From: Sphingobacterium mizutaii
GTDB lineage: Bacteria; Bacteroidota; Bacteroidia; Sphingobacteriales; Sphingobacteriaceae
Direction of reading: 5' to 3'
Length of the DNA stretch: 64,000 bases
NCBI RefSeq assembly: GCF_900187125.1
Contig: NZ_LT906468.1
Location: 3,472,001-3,536,000, forward strand
Shown here in pieces: positions 19,539 through 28,072 of this stretch; positions within the stretch are counted from its first letter, which is position 1, and the number at the start of each line of letters is the position of its first letter. A model generated the notes under the pieces. That model did not search any database. It worked only from the letters and a program-made list of their open reading frames with translations, and had not been told where the DNA came from. The position numbers and the translations under genes were made by a program.

Positions 19539-21497
19539 TTAGATATCAATTTTTGCGTAACGTGCATTCGCTTCGATAAACTCTCTACGAGGAGCAACTT
19601 CATCACCCATCAACATAGAGAAGATACGGTCACATTCTGCAGCGTTTTCAATGGTTACTTGGCGAAGCGTGCGTCTTTCAGGATCCATGGTGGTTTCCCA
19701 TAATTGCTCAGCGTTCATCTCTCCAAGACCTTTATAACGTTGAACATGTACGCTATCTTCTTTTCCTGCACCTTTCAGACGTTGGATTGCTGCCAAACGT
19801 TGATCTTCGGTCCAAGCATATTCAAAGTCTTTACCTTTCTTCACCAAATATAATGGTGGCGTTGCGATATAGACATAACCACGTTCAATCAATTCTTTCA
19901 TGTAACGGAAATAGAAGGTCAACAACAAGGTTGCAATGTGCGAACCATCGACGTCGGCATCCGTCATGATGATGATCTTGTGATAACGAAGTTTATCGAT
20001 GTTCAGCGCTTTGGAATCTTCGGCAGTACCGATCGACACCCCTAAAGCGGTAAACATATTCTTGATCTCTTCATTTTCGTAGATCTTATGTTCCATGGCT
20101 TTTTCCACGTTCAGGATCTTACCACGCAAAGGCATGATGGCCTGCGTAGCACGGTCACGGCCTTGTTTAGCTGTTCCACCCGCTGAATCCCCCTCGACGA
20201 AGAAGATCTCACATCTTTCAGGGTCTCTATCCGAACAGTCAGCCAGTTTTCCAGGAAGACCAGAACCGCCCATTACGGTTTTACGTTGCACCAATTCTCT
20301 TGCCTTACGCGCAGCAGCACGAGCTTGGGCAGCTATCACTACCTTCTGAACGATTTGCTTAGCCTCTTTCGGGTTCTCTTCCAAATAAGAGCTCAAGATC
20401 TCGCCTACGGCAACATCTACGGCACCCATTACTTCCGAGTTGCCCAATTTGGTTTTGGTCTGTCCCTCGAATTGAGGTTCTGCAACTTTTACCGAGATTA
20501 CCGCAGTAAGTCCTTCACGGAAGTCATCACCGGTGATCTCGACTTTTAGGTTTTTCAATAGACCCGAATCGTCAGCGTATTTCTTCAAGGTACGGGTTAA
20601 TCCTCTACGGAAACCAGCAACGTGAGAACCACCTTCGATGGTATTGATGTTATTTACGTAAGAATGTACATTCTCTGAGTAAGTATCGTTGTATTGAAGT
20701 GCAAGCTCAACAGGAACCCCTTGTTTGATACCTTCCACATAGATTGGCTCAGGGATCAAAGCGGTTCTGTTTCCATCCAAGAATTTCACGAATTCTTGAA
20801 GACCACCTTCAGATAAGTATACATTTTTCTTGAACTCGCCGTTATCCAAGATTTCCCTTTCATCGATCAAGGTCAACTTAATGCCTTTGTTCAAGAAGGA
20901 AAGCTCTCTAAGACGGTTTGCTAAAGTATCGTAGTTATAAACGGTGGTAGTAGTAAAGATTTCCGAATCAGGGATAAATGTAACAATGGTTCCGGTGACA
21001 TCACTGGTACCGATTTCTTTTACATCATCCTGAGGCTTTCCTTGTACATATTCTTGGACAAAGATTTTACCTTCTCTATGTACTTCAGCGCGTAAATGAA
21101 TGGAAAGGGCATTCACACAGGATACCCCCACACCGTGCAAACCTCCGGACACCTTGTAGGTATCTTTGTCGAATTTACCACCGGCGTGCAATACAGTCAT
21201 TACAAGCTCTAAAGCAGATTTCTTTTCTTTCTTATTGATTCCTGTCGGAATACCGCGACCATTATCGCGAACCGATATACCGTTAGATTTTAGAATGGTT
21301 ACGACAATGTCGTTACAATAACCGGCAACAGCTTCATCGATAGAGTTATCGACTACTTCATAAACCAAGTGATGTAGGCCTTTTACGCCTGTATCACCGA
21401 TGTACATGGAAGGGCGCTTACGTACAGCTTCTAATCCTTCTAATACCTGGATATTATCCGCTGAATACGTAGATGCATTTTTAATTTCTTCGCTCAT
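19539..21497 (-). CDS. gyrB: DNA gyrase subunit B
   Basis: GyrB is the ATPase subunit of DNA gyrase, which introduces negative supercoils. At 652 residues it has the length usual for the group, without the extra insert of enterobacterial GyrB. The GHKL ATPase motifs are present (VVDNSIDEAVAGY, DNGRGIP, GGLHGVGVSCVNALS). The TOPRIM residues are present in EGDSAGG and MTDADVDGSHI, and the C-terminal RYKGLGEMNAEQLWETTMDP is conserved. GyrB is favoured over ParE by the overall match and the YKGLGEMN segment. It stands alone, with its own promoter and terminator. Confidence 0.97.
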   Translation of the reverse strand: MSEEIKNASTYSADNIQVLEGLEAVRKRPSMYIGDTGVKGLHHLVYEVVDNSIDEAVAGYCNDIVVTILKSNGISVRDNGRGIPTGINKKEKKSALELVMTVLHAGGKFDKDTYKVSGGLHGVGVSCVNALSIHLRAEVHREGKIFVQEYVQGKPQDDVKEIGTSDVTGTIVTFIPDSEIFTTTTVYNYDTLANRLRELSFLNKGIKLTLIDEREILDNGEFKKNVYLSEGGLQEFVKFLDGNRTALIPEPIYVEGIKQGVPVELALQYNDTYSENVHSYVNNINTIEGGSHVAGFRRGLTRTLKKYADDSGLLKNLKVEITGDDFREGLTAVISVKVAEPQFEGQTKTKLGNSEVMGAVDVAVGEILSSYLEENPKEAKQIVQKVVIAAQARAAARKARELVQRKTVMGGSGLPGKLADCSDRDPERCEIFFVEGDSAGGTAKQGRDRATQAIMPLRGKILNVEKAMEHKIYENEEIKNMFTALGVSIGTAEDSKALNIDKLRYHKIIIMTDADVDGSHIATLLLTFYFRYMKELIERGYVYIATPPLYLVKKGKDFEYAWTEDQRLAAIQRLKGAGKEDSVHVQRYKGLGEMNAEQLWETTMDPERRTLRQVTIENAAECDRIFSMLMGDEVAPRREFIEANARYAKIDI

Positions 21498-21530
21498 GAA
21501 AATCCTTTAAAATTACTGTTGATTAACTTT

Positions 21531-21562
21531 CAAAAATACGAAATTTTCCCCTAATAATCAAA
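21531..21562 (-). promoter_or_regulatory. gyrB: gyrB promoter (Bacteroidota type)
   Basis: On the minus strand TTTG (21562-21559), a 20-bp spacer and TATTTTTG (21538-21531) match the -33/-7 consensus TTTG and TAnnTTTG. The expected leader is about 27 nt. Confidence 0.7.
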
Positions 21563-21659
21563 TAAAAAAGGCAACGTGAACGAGCAAAATTAACATAATT
21601 TCACTATTTAAATTCCATAGGAAATAGCAGCGTTTTTAGAATAATTGAATTTTTTATAT

Positions 21660-21667
21660 TAGGTTTG
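21660..21667 (+). promoter_or_regulatory. -7 element before the OmpH-like gene
   Basis: TAGGTTTG matches TAnnTTTG exactly and lies 31 bp before the ATG. The -33 region is T-rich without a clear TTTG. Confidence 0.5.
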
Positions 21668-21698
21668 TCATTAAGAAAATCGAAATATAAAACACAGA

Positions 21699-22310
21699 AT
21701 GAATAAACTATTAAAAATTACCTTAGGTCTTGTTGCCACTGCAGCAATCGTATCTTGTAATCAACAGGCTAGTACCCAAGCTGAAAAATCACCTTCAGCA
21801 GCGACAACTACCGCTACTACACCTGACCCTACTGACAAAATCGCATATGTAAACTCGGATACTTTATCTGAGAAATACCAATATTTCAAAGACGTTCGCA
21901 CCAAATTGGAAGCTAAAGTGAAAAAAGCACAGAGCGACCTACAAGCGAAAGGACAAGCTTACCAACGTGAACTGGCTGAATACCAACAAAAGGCAGCTAC
22001 CATGAGTGCTTCGGAGCGTCAAGCTACGGAAGAACGTTTGGTAAGACACCAAAATGACTTGGGCCGTATGGACCAAAATGCTTCTACTTCCATTGCACAA
22101 GAAGAACAGACTGAATTCACTAAAGTATACACCACCATTACCGACCACCTGAAGAAACACTCGGAAGGTAAAGGATACAAATTGGTTTTGACCTACTCAA
22201 AAACCAACCCTGCGGTATTGTATGCTGACCCTAAAATGGACATCACCAACGAAGTTTTGGATGCCCTAAACAAGGAATACAAAGACAAAAGTGCTGCTGA
22301 TAAAAAATAA
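21699..22310 (+). CDS. OmpH/Skp-family periplasmic chaperone-like lipoprotein
   Basis: A 203-residue exported protein with a lipoprotein signal. The hydrophobic core LLKITLGLVATAAI is followed by the lipobox IVSC, placing the lipidated Cys at residue 20. A Thr/Ala-rich linker follows. Then comes the OmpH/Skp domain, beginning DKIAYVNSDTLSEKYQYFKD, with a long helical hairpin (about residues 65-145, rich in Lys, Glu, Gln and Ala) and a C-terminal strand region (YKLVLTYSKTNPAVLYADP). Skp-like proteins hold unfolded outer-membrane proteins. The lipid anchor means it is membrane-tethered rather than free. It is a single gene with a strong terminator. Confidence 0.88.
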   Translation: MNKLLKITLGLVATAAIVSCNQQASTQAEKSPSAATTTATTPDPTDKIAYVNSDTLSEKYQYFKDVRTKLEAKVKKAQSDLQAKGQAYQRELAEYQQKAATMSASERQATEERLVRHQNDLGRMDQNASTSIAQEEQTEFTKVYTTITDHLKKHSEGKGYKLVLTYSKTNPAVLYADPKMDITNEVLDALNKEYKDKSAADKK

Positions 22311-22330
22311 GCAGTAAAGGATATCATGTA

Positions 22331-22358
22331 AAAGCCCCGATCGATCGGGGCTTTTTTT
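22331..22358 (+). terminator. terminator of the OmpH-like gene
   Basis: A perfect 24-bp palindrome, AAAGCCCCGATC followed by GATCGGGGCTTT (22331-22354), is followed by a T-run. Confidence 0.9.
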
Positions 22359-22462
22359 ATGCTTTCTAAATCGCGGCAAAACAAGGAGAAGAATGCTACG
22401 CCTTACAATTCGAATTTGTAATTTGCTATAATCTCACTAAATTTCATCTTTAAACCCGATAC

Positions 22463-23368
22463 ATGGTACGACATATAATCCGAAAAGAAGAAAATGGTTA
22501 CGATTGGTACGAGATCCTTGACCCTACGCTAGAGGACTTTACCGAACTCAAGGCAAAGTACAACCTGAACGATGCTTCCATCAAAGACTGTCTTGAAATC
22601 GGCCACCTTCCAAAGATTGAGGAATTCGAAAATTACCATTTCCTGATCCTGCGTTCCATTGCGGATGCCTTTCCGGAAAATTCGGACACCCTCGCGGATA
22701 TTACCCTTCGTATTTCGGTTTTTTATGATGAGGATTTCATTATTACGGTCCATAGAAATGAAATTCCCCTACTGAATGAATTGATTGAATTGGACAAGAC
22801 CAACAAAAAACTGAAGTCCAGCAAGAGTTTGGTCAATAGCTTGGTCTCCCAATCGCTGAAAACATTTGAGAACCTGGTCATCAATGATCTGGCGGAGAAG
22901 CTGGATGATTATGAGGAGATCGTGTTTTTGCACCGCAAGCGGAAGCCTTTCTTGATGAAGCTATATTACCTGAAGAGACAGGTGGACCTTATCAAGATCA
23001 TCTTGACGCTATACAAGGATATTGTGGACTATTTCCATATGCCGGAATACCAAAACATCTATACGCAGGATTTAAGGGATATCTATTCAAGGACAAACAC
23101 CCTTTATCGGAATATTGGCGAAAATACGGCTCAGTTGCTTTCCGTTTACTTTAACATAGAATCCAACCATACCAATGAGATTATGCGAATCCTGACCATT
23201 ATCTCCGTGTTCTTTATGCCATTGACGTTTATCGTTGGGGTATATGGCATGAACTTTAAATACATGCCCGAACTGGAATGGCTATTTGGCTACCCTGCAG
23301 TCTGGATCGTCGTGGTATTGGTTTCCCTGATGATCTATATCTGGTTCAAGCGGAAAAGATGGTTATAG
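22463..23368 (+). CDS. corA: CorA-family Mg2+/divalent cation channel
   Basis: CorA is a pentameric inner-membrane channel for Mg2+ (also Co2+ or Ni2+). The 301-residue protein has a large cytosolic N-terminal domain with long helices. Two membrane segments lie at the C-terminus (about 240-260 and 273-293). The selectivity signature YGMN is present, with Gly262-Met263-Asn264. The last residues, WFKRKRWL, are basic, as in the family. The 3' end overlaps the end of the convergent tsaB by 6 bp. Confidence 0.93.
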   Translation: MVRHIIRKEENGYDWYEILDPTLEDFTELKAKYNLNDASIKDCLEIGHLPKIEEFENYHFLILRSIADAFPENSDTLADITLRISVFYDEDFIITVHRNEIPLLNELIELDKTNKKLKSSKSLVNSLVSQSLKTFENLVINDLAEKLDDYEEIVFLHRKRKPFLMKLYYLKRQVDLIKIILTLYKDIVDYFHMPEYQNIYTQDLRDIYSRTNTLYRNIGENTAQLLSVYFNIESNHTNEIMRILTIISVFFMPLTFIVGVYGMNFKYMPELEWLFGYPAVWIVVVLVSLMIYIWFKRKRWL

Positions 23369-24073
23369 CAAAGGGGATTTCTTCGGCGTGGTAGCCACAA
23401 AATCTTTCAGATAGAATGGCTCGAAATAAGCCACATCTTCGAATTTTTGCCCCACAAATTTCTTGTAGGAAACTTCATCTTGGTAGTTGGCAATGGAATC
23501 GAATTGAGCCACTACTTGGATCTTATCGTTATGCTCAAAAGTCGGGATAAATTTATCGGCACCTGAGCCAAAGAGGATCAACCGGTAACCCTCATTGAGG
23601 TAGGCATCAAAAGTGTGCTCATCGATGATCAAGGCTTCGGTTTCCTTATACAGGCTTCCATCAGCATGGAAAATAGCCGTGTACACCTCTCTCCTCCTTG
23701 CATCAATCATGGGCAACAACAGGACTTTATCCTTGGACTGGGGATTTTTAGCGATAAAGCCATCTTTTAGGGCTTCTAAGGTATTATTAGCGATAAGCGG
23801 GATATCTAAGGCGTAACAAAGTCCTTTGGCAGTAGAGACGCCGATTCGCAATCCGGTATAAGACCCAGGACCCATACTAACCGCTACTGCGGACAGCTGA
23901 TCAAGGGACATTCCAGCCTTCTCCATTAATTCCTGGATAAAAACGGTCAATTTGGTCGCGTGAAGATTAGGTTCATTGCCGACCACACTGAATAGATTTT
24001 GACCATGATTGGAAAGGGAAACTGAGCAAAGATTGGTAGCAGTTTCGATGGAAAGGATGTAGGAATTTGACAT
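23363..24073 (-). CDS. tsaB: tRNA N6-threonylcarbamoyladenosine synthesis protein TsaB
   Basis: TsaB partners TsaD in adding threonylcarbamoyl to A37 of ANN-decoding tRNAs. The 236-residue protein has the ASKHA-fold start ILSIETATNLCSVSL (6-20) and the family motif MGPGSYTGLRIG at 67-78. It lacks the His metal motif of TsaD, as expected. It begins 6 bp after yidD and probably ends the rpmH-rnpA-yidD-tsaB transcript. TsaD is also in this window, about 29 kb away; TsaC and TsaE are not. Confidence 0.93.
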   Translation of the reverse strand: MSNSYILSIETATNLCSVSLSNHGQNLFSVVGNEPNLHATKLTVFIQELMEKAGMSLDQLSAVAVSMGPGSYTGLRIGVSTAKGLCYALDIPLIANNTLEALKDGFIAKNPQSKDKVLLLPMIDARRREVYTAIFHADGSLYKETEALIIDEHTFDAYLNEGYRLILFGSGADKFIPTFEHNDKIQVVAQFDSIANYQDEVSYKKFVGQKFEDVAYFEPFYLKDFVATTPKKSPLL

Positions 24074-24079
24074 ATTGAA

Positions 24080-24334
24080 TTAAGGAACTGGATCATGCCC
24101 ATGACCACCCCAAGGATTGCAACGGGCAATACGTTTAATAGTTAGCCAACCGCCCTTAAAGGGTCCGTGCTTAAGAATTGCTTCTTTGCCGTATTGGGAA
24201 CAGGTTGGGGAATAACGGCAACTAGCGCCTAACAGTGGGGACAGAAATAGCTGGTAAATCTTGATAATGAGTAAAAAAAGCCACTTTAGAGGCAGCTTAA
24301 TCCCTTTTTCCCAAATTAGATTTAGATATTTCAT
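24080..24334 (-). CDS. yidD: membrane protein insertion efficiency factor YidD
   Basis: YidD is a small amphipathic protein that assists YidC-dependent membrane insertion. At 84 residues it has normal length, with the hydrophobic helix [16 protein letters not shown] and the family signature [15 protein letters not shown], then [13 protein letters not shown]. Its start lies inside the end of rnpA (38-bp overlap), the usual arrangement of these two genes. Confidence 0.95.
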   Translation of the reverse strand: MKYLNLIWEKGIKLPLKWLFLLIIKIYQLFLSPLLGASCRYSPTCSQYGKEAILKHGPFKGGWLTIKRIARCNPWGGHGHDPVP

Positions 24335-24710
24335 GTTCTAGTTTACCGATCAATTGACCAAGCTTGCCCTGAAGCGTATCCATAGGTAGCTTTTCATTAC
24401 TGACGTATTGAATGGCCAACAACAAATTTAAGGAATGATCTTGTAAAAAGGAATAGAGTTTGCCTTTCTCGAGTCTGTAACCTTCCCGGGTAAGTCTTTT
24501 GATATGGTTCCGGTCCACCGCTCTTTTGAAGCGTTTCTTGGGAACGGAGGTAATGACCTGGGCGGGGAATTTCTGTTCGGGATCGGCGGGTTTGCTGAGG
24601 AAGACCACTCGGAACGGATATACAACAAAAGAAGAACCATTATGGAAAAGATCGTCAATAGACCTTTTGCTACATAATCGTTCTTCTTTTTTAAATGTAT
24701 ATTTTTTCAT
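24297..24710 (-). CDS. rnpA: ribonuclease P protein component
   Basis: RnpA is the protein subunit of RNase P, which matures tRNA 5' ends. About 137 residues: the N-terminal central-cleft segment ([17 protein letters not shown]), [11 protein letters not shown], and the highly conserved basic RNR-type helix [19 protein letters not shown] chose the second ATG (24710) because the family begins [12 protein letters not shown]; an ATG 12 bp upstream (24722) is also possible. It follows rpmH and overlaps yidD. Confidence 0.93.
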   Translation of the reverse strand: MKKYTFKKEERLCSKRSIDDLFHNGSSFVVYPFRVVFLSKPADPEQKFPAQVITSVPKKRFKRAVDRNHIKRLTREGYRLEKGKLYSFLQDHSLNLLLAIQYVSNEKLPMDTLQGKLGQLIGKLEHEISKSNLGKRD

Positions 24711-24770
24711 CACGATGACCATAAAGCCGGCTAAAACAGCGCGGTCCCTATATCACCGGCGAGCGCAAGA

Positions 24771-24929
24771 TTAACCTTTGTGACGGCTTTCGTCAGAAAC
24801 TGAAAGGCGTTTTCTTCCTTTTGCTCTACGAGCAGCAAGTACTCTTCTACCATTTGCAGAGCTCATACGCTCTCTGAATCCGTGTTTATTTCTTCTTTTT
24901 CTTTGCGAAGGTTGAAATGTTCTCTTCAT
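24771..24929 (-). CDS. rpmH: 50S ribosomal protein L34
   Basis: L34 is a tiny basic protein of the large ribosomal subunit. The 52-residue product reads [20 protein letters not shown], then [20 protein letters not shown], and ends SRHKG, a complete match to the family. It heads the rpmH-rnpA-yidD group. In many bacteria this group borders oriC and dnaA; no dnaA is nearby here. Confidence 0.97.
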   Translation of the reverse strand: MKRTFQPSQRKRRNKHGFRERMSSANGRRVLAARRAKGRKRLSVSDESRHKG

Positions 24930-24986
24930 GACGCTTTTATGCTTGTTTTAATACTTTTAATCAAATTATCCCTCAAAAGAGGAATG

Positions 24987-25012
24987 CAAAAATAAAGTTT
25001 ATTTCACACATA
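24987..25012 (-). promoter_or_regulatory. rpmH: rpmH promoter
   Basis: On the minus strand TATTTTTG (24994-24987) matches TAnnTTTG, preceded by TTG about 20 bp upstream. It gives a leader of roughly 50 nt before rpmH. Confidence 0.6.
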
Positions 25013-25041
25013 CGCAACACTCTAAATCTAATAAATAAAAA

Positions 25042-25082
25042 AAAGCAAATTATTTAGGCGAATAACCTGCATAATTTGCTTT
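25042..25082 (-). terminator. mscL: mscL terminator
   Basis: A 12-bp perfect stem, AAAGCAAATTAT (25042-25053) with ATAATTTGCTTT (25071-25082), lies 18 bp beyond the mscL stop and is followed by a T-run on the minus strand. Confidence 0.8.
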
Positions 25083-25100
25083 AGAGCATATATTTAATGC

Positions 25101-25508
25101 TTATTTATTTTTTAAAATATCGCGGATCTCAGTAAGCAAAGTTTCTTCTTTGGTTGGTGCTGGAGCTGCTTCTGGTTCTTTTGGTTCTTCTTTTTTCAAG
25201 GAATTGATCCCTTTGATCACCAAGAAAATACAGAAAGCGATGATCAGGAACTGGATCAACACGTTGATGAAGTTACCGTAAGTAACGGCCACTTCAGCCA
25301 CACCTGCAGCTTCGTTTCCTTCTTTGATCACATACTTCATGGCAGAGAAATCTACACCACCAGTGAGATATCCGATTGGGGGCATAATGATATCGTCCAC
25401 CAAAGAGGTCACGATCTTTCCAAATGCACCACCGATAACAACACCGACAGCTAGGTCAATCACGCTGCCGCGCATAGCGAATTCTTTAAATTCTTTTAAA
25501 AATCCCAT
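25101..25508 (-). CDS. mscL: large-conductance mechanosensitive channel MscL
   Basis: MscL opens under membrane tension to release solutes on osmotic downshock. The 135-residue protein has the N-terminal amphipathic helix [16 protein letters not shown]1 is Gly/Ala-rich ([24 protein letters not shown]), with the pore-lining region intact. A periplasmic loop and TM2 ([22 protein letters not shown]) follow, then a Glu/Pro/Ala linker and the helical tail [14 protein letters not shown]. Single gene. Confidence 0.96.
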   Translation of the reverse strand: MGFLKEFKEFAMRGSVIDLAVGVVIGGAFGKIVTSLVDDIIMPPIGYLTGGVDFSAMKYVIKEGNEAAGVAEVAVTYGNFINVLIQFLIIAFCIFLVIKGINSLKKEEPKEPEAAPAPTKEETLLTEIRDILKNK

Positions 25509-25841
25509 AAGTTAAATAGTCTAAAAGTGAATATAATATGTTTAAATTGTTTTTACTTAAATAGTTGTGCAATGTATTGAATATCTTACAAAAAAAGCTG
25601 TTTACAATCATAAATTGAAATTAATTTCAAAATAAATGAGTATTTTTAATGTACACTAAGTACTTCTACCATGGAGACTGTACGCAAAACTTTAATTTAA
25701 TTTTTATACAGAGCGAATACATATAAAATTATTATATTTGAGGAAACAAATTAACTACTAAATATAATTTTTCAACCCTATTCCAACTGTTGGGAAATTA
25801 TTAAAATCATGTGGATCTAGGGTAATTTGTGTAATAACTTT
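25509..25841. promoter_or_regulatory. intergenic region with probable promoter of the response regulator
   Basis: This 333-bp AT-rich stretch separates divergent mscL and the response-regulator gene. TATATTTG at 25733-25740 matches TAnnTTTG and would give a leader of about 95 nt. I see no gene or clear operator in the rest. Confidence 0.45.
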
Positions 25842-26486
25842 ATGAAAAAAATATTAATAGCCGACGACCATATTATTGTCCGTCTGGGGGTTTCAACTGC
25901 CATTAAAGAGACTTTAAAGACTGTTGAGATTGTCCATGCGCAGACATATGATGAGGTATTTGCACAATTAAAGACAACAAATTTTGATTTACTTCTCCTA
26001 GATATCAATATGCCTGGGGGCAATAACATCAAGGTGATCAAAGAGTTGTTGGACATGCAACCTGACTTAAAAATCTTAGTCTTCTCTTCGTATGACGAGA
26101 CCCTGTATGCTCTTCGCTATATCGAGGCAGGTGCTGCGGGATATGTCAACAAAACTACGAGCATGACCGAATTCACCAATGCCATCAACAGCATTTTTGA
26201 ACGGGGACGCTATATGTCTGAAGCCATTAAGGACCTTTATGTTCAGAAACTGACCACCAGCAAATCCAAGGTGGATAGCTTGAACCCATTGTACAAACTA
26301 TCTAACCGCGAAATGGACGTGGCAAGACATCTAATCGAAGGATTGGGCATTATTGAGGTTTCAAACAGGTTGAACTTGAGTTCTTCCACCGTGAGTACCT
26401 ATAAAAGTAGGATTTTCGAGAAACTGGGTGTGCACAACATTCCAGATTTGATATCGCTGTTCAAAATGAACGCAGATAAGGAATAA
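25842..26486 (+). CDS. NarL/FixJ-type response regulator
   Basis: A two-component DNA-binding response regulator of 214 residues. The receiver domain has the acidic pair Asp8-Asp9 (ILIADDH), the phospho-acceptor Asp54 in LLLLDINMPGG, and the conserved Lys in YVNKTTS. The C-terminal LuxR-type helix-turn-helix has LSNREMDVARHLIEG and SSSTVSTYKSRIFEKLGV. The ATG at 25842 directly starts the receiver fold; an in-frame TTG five codons upstream is less likely. No histidine kinase is adjacent, so partner and targets are unknown. The terminator hairpin begins before the stop codon. Confidence 0.9.
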   Translation: MKKILIADDHIIVRLGVSTAIKETLKTVEIVHAQTYDEVFAQLKTTNFDLLLLDINMPGGNNIKVIKELLDMQPDLKILVFSSYDETLYALRYIEAGAAGYVNKTTSMTEFTNAINSIFERGRYMSEAIKDLYVQKLTTSKSKVDSLNPLYKLSNREMDVARHLIEGLGIIEVSNRLNLSSSTVSTYKSRIFEKLGVHNIPDLISLFKMNADKE

Positions 26487-26511
26487 CCAAATGGTTATTC
26501 CTTATTTTTTT
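26476..26511 (+). terminator. terminator overlapping the response-regulator stop codon
   Basis: A 14-bp perfect stem, ATAAGGAATAACCA (26476-26489) with TGGTTATTCCTTAT (26492-26505), includes the TAA stop and is followed by seven or more T. Confidence 0.85.
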
Positions 26512-26540
26512 ATAGGTTCTTTTTTAGGTTTTTGATCTAG

Positions 26541-27677
26541 CTAGGTCAAATCACCCATGCTTTTCACGGGAATGTCTTCTCGTGAGACTAATTTCAGCGC
26601 TTTCTGTTCAGTAAACTCATAGCCTTGGGAGTCTAGCTTCCATAACAAGGGTGAAAGGAAGCTGATACAGGCTTTGGCGCCTTGGTTAATGGCTGCCAGG
26701 TTATGGGTGTCCTTGGAATTCTTTGCTTCGTTTTCGATTTCAAAAGGTCCAGAAAAACCGCGGTCATGAAGGGTTTCCACAAAACTGTTCCAGTCCATAT
26801 CATCCGTACCGCCGAAGCCTGGAAGCATAGCCGTATAATGATGGCGGTCCCAATCACTTTGGGGAACACTTACACCTGCTAATTGAGCCAGATCAGCATT
26901 GACATGTTGCATAGGGTACATCCCACCCCACTCAATCCTACCTTTGCTGCTCAACATCCGCGTGGTCTTGACATGCACACGTTTTAAGCGATCAATATCC
27001 ATTTCTTCAATGACTTCAACCGGGTCGGTATTTTGCCAGATATCATGGGAAGGGTCATAAATCTCGCCATGTGCCTTGCTCGGAATCATGGCATACATCA
27101 ACTTGCGCGCAGCCAAAACCCCAGGGAGATTATTGAAGGTGCTAGTGTAACGGAAAGATCGCCATCCTTCCATCGGGCAGTTCTCATAGACCACGGTAAC
27201 CCCTAAGTCTTCTGCATAGCGAATAATGGGTTCAAAGACCCTTTTATACTCATCCAGGTTCTTTTGGAAGCCGTCGATCTGATTTCCAAGCTCATGGTTA
27301 TAACCTACAAAGGTCCCAACCATTACATTGTTCTCATCACCACCAAGCAAATTGGCTATTCTAATCAGTTTTAAGAGATGGTTTTGGTTTTTCAGCCTTT
27401 CCCCTTCATCACCGCCGATCATGTTCTCAAAGGCGCCCAAAGAAAGCCTAAGCCCTTTATTATTGAAGGCCTCCAAGGTTCTCTTGGCTTCCTCTGGTCC
27501 AAAGCCATCATAATCTAAATGGGTGGCGGTATGGTCGGCTCGTGCGCCATCCTTACGGAATACACAGAGATCAATGCCCTGCGCGCCTAAACGGGAAGCG
27601 GTATCTAAAAGTTCTGCTTGTCCCAATTGATCGTAAGCGGAGCTCATCAACCAAATGGGATTCTGGATCTGTTTCAT
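26541..27677 (-). CDS. sugar phosphate isomerase/epimerase-like TIM-barrel protein
   Basis: A 378-residue protein of the xylose isomerase-like TIM-barrel superfamily (AP endonuclease family 2). Likely metal ligands appear in order: Glu in VVYENCPMEG, Asp and His in YDPSHD, His in KRVHVKTTR, and Glu in GPFEIENEA. No signal peptide is visible, so it is probably cytosolic. It may isomerise or epimerise a keto-sugar or inositol derivative, but the substrate cannot be told from sequence and no sugar genes are adjacent. Confidence 0.82.
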   Translation of the reverse strand: MKQIQNPIWLMSSAYDQLGQAELLDTASRLGAQGIDLCVFRKDGARADHTATHLDYDGFGPEEAKRTLEAFNNKGLRLSLGAFENMIGGDEGERLKNQNHLLKLIRIANLLGGDENNVMVGTFVGYNHELGNQIDGFQKNLDEYKRVFEPIIRYAEDLGVTVVYENCPMEGWRSFRYTSTFNNLPGVLAARKLMYAMIPSKAHGEIYDPSHDIWQNTDPVEVIEEMDIDRLKRVHVKTTRMLSSKGRIEWGGMYPMQHVNADLAQLAGVSVPQSDWDRHHYTAMLPGFGGTDDMDWNSFVETLHDRGFSGPFEIENEAKNSKDTHNLAAINQGAKACISFLSPLLWKLDSQGYEFTEQKALKLVSREDIPVKSMGDLT

Positions 27678-27712
27678 CTTATATCTAGTTTATTCGAATA
27701 TACACATAAAAA

Positions 27713-27730
27713 AAGCCCAAAAATGGGCTT
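27713..27730 (-). terminator. terminator of the histone H1-like gene
   Basis: A short stem, AAGCCCA (27713-27719) with TGGGCTT (27724-27730), is followed on the minus strand by seven T. It lies 25 bp past the stop of the H1-like gene. Confidence 0.75.
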
Positions 27731-27755
27731 AGTTCTTAATAGGGTTTAAAGATCT

Positions 27756-27941
27756 TTATTTTTTGTTTTTGAGATCTTGGATTCCTAGGCGTAGATCCTG
27801 GGCTAAAGTCTTAATATCCTGCAGACCTTTTCTTACGCGTGTACCAGCGGCACTATTTCCTTTTGCAAAAAACTTGTCTGCGTCATGTTCTAATCCGTCA
27901 ATTAGAGACTTCAACTCTTTGAATTTATCAATACTTGCCAT
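27756..27941 (-). CDS. histone H1-like small protein
   Basis: A 61-residue, Lys-rich helical protein (MASIDKFKELKSLIDGLEHD, then ADKFFAKGNSAAGTRVRKGL, ending DLKNKK). It resembles the short histone H1/Hc1-like proteins common in Bacteroidota, which are probably nucleoid-associated. It lacks the Lys/Ala-rich tail of chlamydial Hc1, so DNA binding is inferred from family resemblance. Single gene between ftsZ and the isomerase-like gene. Confidence 0.8.
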   Translation of the reverse strand: MASIDKFKELKSLIDGLEHDADKFFAKGNSAAGTRVRKGLQDIKTLAQDLRLGIQDLKNKK

Positions 27942-28020
27942 AACTTTTAGTTTTGTTTATAATTTTTTATAGTAACTCACTTAAAATTAGCATCTTTTTT
28001 CTATAAACAAAATCTAAAAA

Positions 28021-28052
28021 ACAAAAAAGGTGACCTTTTCAAGCCACCCTTT
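28021..28052 (-). terminator. ftsZ: possible terminator after ftsZ
   Basis: Downstream of the ftsZ stop, an imperfect stem (AAAGGGTGGC with GTCACCTTT, with a bulge) precedes a T-run on the minus strand. It would end the division cluster. Confidence 0.5.
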
Positions 28053-28072
28053 ATTTATTAAATAGGATAAGA

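Noticed and set aside
24771..24929. A replication origin next to rpmH-rnpA
   Set aside because: No dnaA gene, no cluster of DnaA boxes and no AT-rich unwinding element were seen nearby.
27756..27941. Rejecting the 61-residue frame as chance
   Set aside because: It was kept as a gene: it has a matching terminator, a coherent Lys-rich helix and resemblance to H1-like proteins.
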